Positions 36,599 through 38,520 of a stretch of DNA of 38,520 nt are shown here, piece by piece. The position numbers and the translations under genes were made by a program. The stretch's first letter is position 1, and every line of letters starts with the position of its first letter. The notes under the pieces were generated by a model. It was not told the DNA's origin and did not search any database. It worked only from the letters and a program-made list of their open reading frames with translations. This DNA comes from Pelagibacterales bacterium SAG-MED17 (GTDB lineage: Bacteria > Pseudomonadota > Alphaproteobacteria > Pelagibacterales > Pelagibacteraceae), in contig JACWDO010000008.1 of assembly GCA_014654115.1 (NCBI GenBank), positions 1-38,520 on the forward strand, in the 5' to 3' direction.

Positions 36599-38019
36599 TA
36601 TCTAAAATAATTTTTTACTCTATCAATTGTTTGATTGAAAATTTTTACCTTATATTTTGAATTTAGAGATAAATCATAAGATGTATAAACATCGTTAATG
36701 ATATCGTTATTAGCTTTCGTTGAATATTCTTTAATATTATCAGTGTTTTTACCCATATCAGAATAAGAAATATTCTTAATTTTTGTAAGAAAAACTTTAT
36801 TTCCCTGTCCCGTAACTAGTGAGAAACTTTTTTTTGGCAATGTGTATAAAAGGTTTAAAGAATCTGGATCAAAAACTTCATTATCATTCGAGCTTTTAAT
36901 GGTTATAGTCTCAATGTTGTTTATGTCTTTTGATAATTTTATAAACTCATCATCATTAAATGTTTTTTCATCGATTTTTTCAAAAAGGCTTTTATTAAAT
37001 TCAAATTTCTTTTTTAGAATAACATTATTTTTAACATTCTCTAAAAATTTTGGATCTGTTTTATTTGGAACCTTTTTGATAATATTTGATATTTCAAAGA
37101 CTAGATAATAATCATTTTTGTCAACTAGTTGTATTTTATCTTGGTTTCTTCTTGAGTAAATTTCTTCAAGCACCTCTTCTGAATCATCATCTAATACAAA
37201 ATTATTTATTTCCTTAAGTTTCAAATTATAAATTTCATTAATTTCTTTTAAATTAGATCCATTAAAAATATTGTTTTCTATCTCGTCAATTTTCTTAAAA
37301 AATTCATCATTAAACTCGTCTATTTCAATTAAATCTTTAGGCGTTATTTTTGCATAAGTAACATCAATAAAATCTATTTTTAAGATTTCTTGATTATTTG
37401 TCATGAACTCTTCAACCTCTAAGTTAGTTGCAGTCTTATCATGAACTAAGTCTAAATCTAAAAATTCTATCTCAATTTTTTTATTTTCGTTGATATATAT
37501 TTTATTCTTTAAAAAATAAGGTGATTTAATCCCTCCACTAATATAATTGAATAAATTTTCTTTCAGTTCCTGTTTTTTTAATGAATTTTCAAAAGTTGAA
37601 GCGCTGAGATTATTTTCTAATAGAAATTTTTCGTATTTTACTCTTGAGAACTTTTTATTATCATCAAGTAAAATTGAATTAGATCTTATTTTACTTGCTA
37701 ATACTTCTTCAGACAATGTCACATTTAATTCCTTAATTTCCATCTCGATTAATTTTTCAGATACTAATTCTGATAAAATTTGTTCTATAATATTTTTATC
37801 TAAATTTGCTTTTATAATTTCATTTGTAAGTCTTGACTCGTTTATAAAATTCACAAAATCTTTCGATGAGATTGTTTCATTATTAATCTTAGCAACATTA
37901 TTAGTATTTCCTCCGCTAAAGACACTACCCATGCCCCAAAACACAAATGGAATTATAATAATTCCTACTAGCACCCCAGCTAACTTGGAATTTGAAAAAC
38001 CTCTTAATTTATTAATCAT
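36598..38019 (-). CDS. ppiD: PpiD/SurA-N family membrane-anchored periplasmic folding factor
   Basis: Inner-membrane-anchored chaperone of the PpiD type for exported proteins. The N-terminus has a short cytoplasmic end (MINKLRGFSNS), one transmembrane helix (about 12-35, LAGVLVGIIIIPFVFWGMG) and a SurA_N-like domain starting AKINNETISSKDFVNFIN. At 473 residues it is shorter than E. coli PpiD (623). I cannot find the parvulin core motif (GGDLGW-type) in the middle, only the flanking pattern, so isomerase activity is doubtful. This gene commonly sits between tpiA and trpE in Alphaproteobacteria. Its stop overlaps the trpE ATG. Confidence 0.85.
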   Translation of the reverse strand: MINKLRGFSNSKLAGVLVGIIIIPFVFWGMGSVFSGGNTNNVAKINNETISSKDFVNFINESRLTNEIIKANLDKNIIEQILSELVSEKLIEMEIKELNVTLSEEVLASKIRSNSILLDDNKKFSRVKYEKFLLENNLSASTFENSLKKQELKENLFNYISGGIKSPYFLKNKIYINENKKIEIEFLDLDLVHDKTATNLEVEEFMTNNQEILKIDFIDVTYAKITPKDLIEIDEFNDEFFKKIDEIENNIFNGSNLKEINEIYNLKLKEINNFVLDDDSEEVLEEIYSRRNQDKIQLVDKNDYYLVFEISNIIKKVPNKTDPKFLENVKNNVILKKKFEFNKSLFEKIDEKTFNDDEFIKLSKDINNIETITIKSSNDNEVFDPDSLNLLYTLPKKSFSLVTGQGNKVFLTKIKNISYSDMGKNTDNIKEYSTKANNDIINDVYTSYDLSLNSKYKVKIFNQTIDRVKNYFR

Positions 38020-38080
38020 ATTCTATAGTCTTTATTTATTGATCTAAAAAAAAATAAACATATAAATTATATTAATCTGT
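38020..38080. promoter_or_regulatory. Divergent ppiD/tpiA intergenic region with candidate tpiA promoter
   Basis: This 61-bp gap separates the minus-strand ppiD-trp block from tpiA. For tpiA, TTGATC (38039-38044) and TATAAA (38061-38066), spaced 16 bp, resemble a sigma-70 promoter and would give a very short leader. For ppiD, TATAAT reads on the minus strand at 38071-38066 without a convincing -35. The region is so AT-rich that chance matches are likely. Confidence 0.4.
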
Positions 38081-38520
38081 ATGACAAATAATAATATTTA
38101 TTTCATTGCTAATTGGAAGATGTTTGGTTCTGTCAAATCAGTTAATTCACTAAATAAAGTAATAAGTTATTCAAAAACAAAGAAACTAAAAGCCAAGATT
38201 ATTTATTGCCCACCTTATACTTTGATTAAATACTTTGCAGATAAAACAAAAAATTCAAATATTGAAGTTGGTGCTCAAGATTGTCATACGCAACCAAACT
38301 ATGGACCTTTTACTGGGGGTATTAGTTCAAAGATGATTAAGGATTTGGGAGGTAAGTTTGTTATTATTGGACATTCAGAAACAAGAAAAGAAAATGATAA
38401 CAAAAAAATTAATTTAAAAATTAAATCTGCACTAGGTGAAAAATTAAATGTCATTTTATGTGTTGGTGAAAAACTAATAGATAAAAAAAAAAATAAAACA
38501 AAATCTGTTTTAAAGAATTA
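38081..38520 (+). CDS. tpiA: Triosephosphate isomerase, 3'-truncated by window end
   Basis: Interconverts dihydroxyacetone phosphate and glyceraldehyde 3-phosphate. About 146 codons are present from ATG 38081, running off the window. The catalytic lysine is in IANWKMFG (residues 8-15), and the electrophile histidine is in VIIGHSETR. VGAQDCHTQPNYGPFTGGIS and VILCVGE are further family blocks. NWKMFG replaces the usual NWKMNG, and HSETR replaces HSERR; related substitutions occur in other TpiA proteins, and the core catalytic Lys and His are kept. Confidence 0.94.
   Translation, partial: MTNNNIYFIANWKMFGSVKSVNSLNKVISYSKTKKLKAKIIYCPPYTLIKYFADKTKNSNIEVGAQDCHTQPNYGPFTGGISSKMIKDLGGKFVIIGHSETRKENDNKKINLKIKSALGEKLNVILCVGEKLIDKKKNKTKSVLKN

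Noticed and set aside
1..38520. tRNA or rRNA genes, CRISPR arrays, insertion sequences, prophage, toxin-antitoxin or other accessory modules
   Set aside because: Essentially all the DNA is accounted for by recognisable core genes; the few gaps are under about 130 bp and show no such structure. Short antisense open frames over these genes have no family resemblance and were treated as shadows.

Overview
The window is an AT-rich, almost gap-free stretch of a streamlined alphaproteobacterial chromosome. Gene order (nuo genes, then birA-coaX-RNase J-proS-lolC-lolD-dnaE; rpsB-tsf-frr-uppS-cdsA-dxr-bamA-skp-lpxD-fabZ-lpxA-lpxI-lpxB; gltX/lexA/trpCDGE/ppiD; tpiA), many Lys/Asn/Ile-rich proteins, start codons that overlap stop codons, and a GTTC-N7-GTTC LexA box all point to a free-living marine bacterium of the SAR11/Pelagibacter type or a neighbouring AT-rich marine lineage. 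The exact clade cannot be read from the sequence alone. I see no tRNA, rRNA, CRISPR, insertion sequence, prophage or defence module.

Layout. (1) 1-575 is a fold-back: the 5' part of nuoG lies on the minus strand and joins head-on, at about 514-519, to the plus-strand remainder of the same gene, leaving a perfect 62-bp inverted repeat (1-62 / 514-575). This most likely marks a chimeric contig end rather than biology. (2) 516-18840, plus strand: the complex I genes nuoG-N, then biotin ligase, pantothenate kinase, RNase J, prolyl-tRNA synthetase, the lipoprotein-export pair lolC/lolD and the replicase dnaE, with gaps of at most 8 bp or overlaps throughout. (3) 18841-18966: a weak terminator and a structured rpsB leader in which a pseudoknot can mask the ribosome binding site. 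(4) 18967-30628, plus strand: translation factors (rpsB, tsf, frr), isoprenoid, phospholipid and undecaprenyl-phosphate supply (uppS, cdsA, dxr), outer-membrane protein assembly (bamA, skp) and lipid A synthesis (lpxD, fabZ, lpxA, lpxI, lpxB). (5) 30611-38019, minus strand: ppiD-trpE-trpG-trpD-trpC, then lexA-gltX behind an SOS box. (6) 38081-38520, plus strand: the start of tpiA, cut by the window end.

How the genes fit together: complex I supplies proton-motive force; dxr, uppS and cdsA feed polyprenyl and phospholipid precursors; fabZ and the lpx genes build lipid A; bamA and skp assemble outer-membrane proteins; and LolC/D exports lipoproteins. Two usual members of the rpsB-bamA cluster, pyrH (between tsf and frr) and rseP (between dxr and bamA), are absent here. 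trpE is interrupted near its 5' end by a run of nine A that looks one base too long.

No previously undescribed system is evident. The points most worth checking are the nuoG fold-back, the trpE homopolymer frameshift, the rpsB leader pseudoknot and the missing pyrH and rseP.
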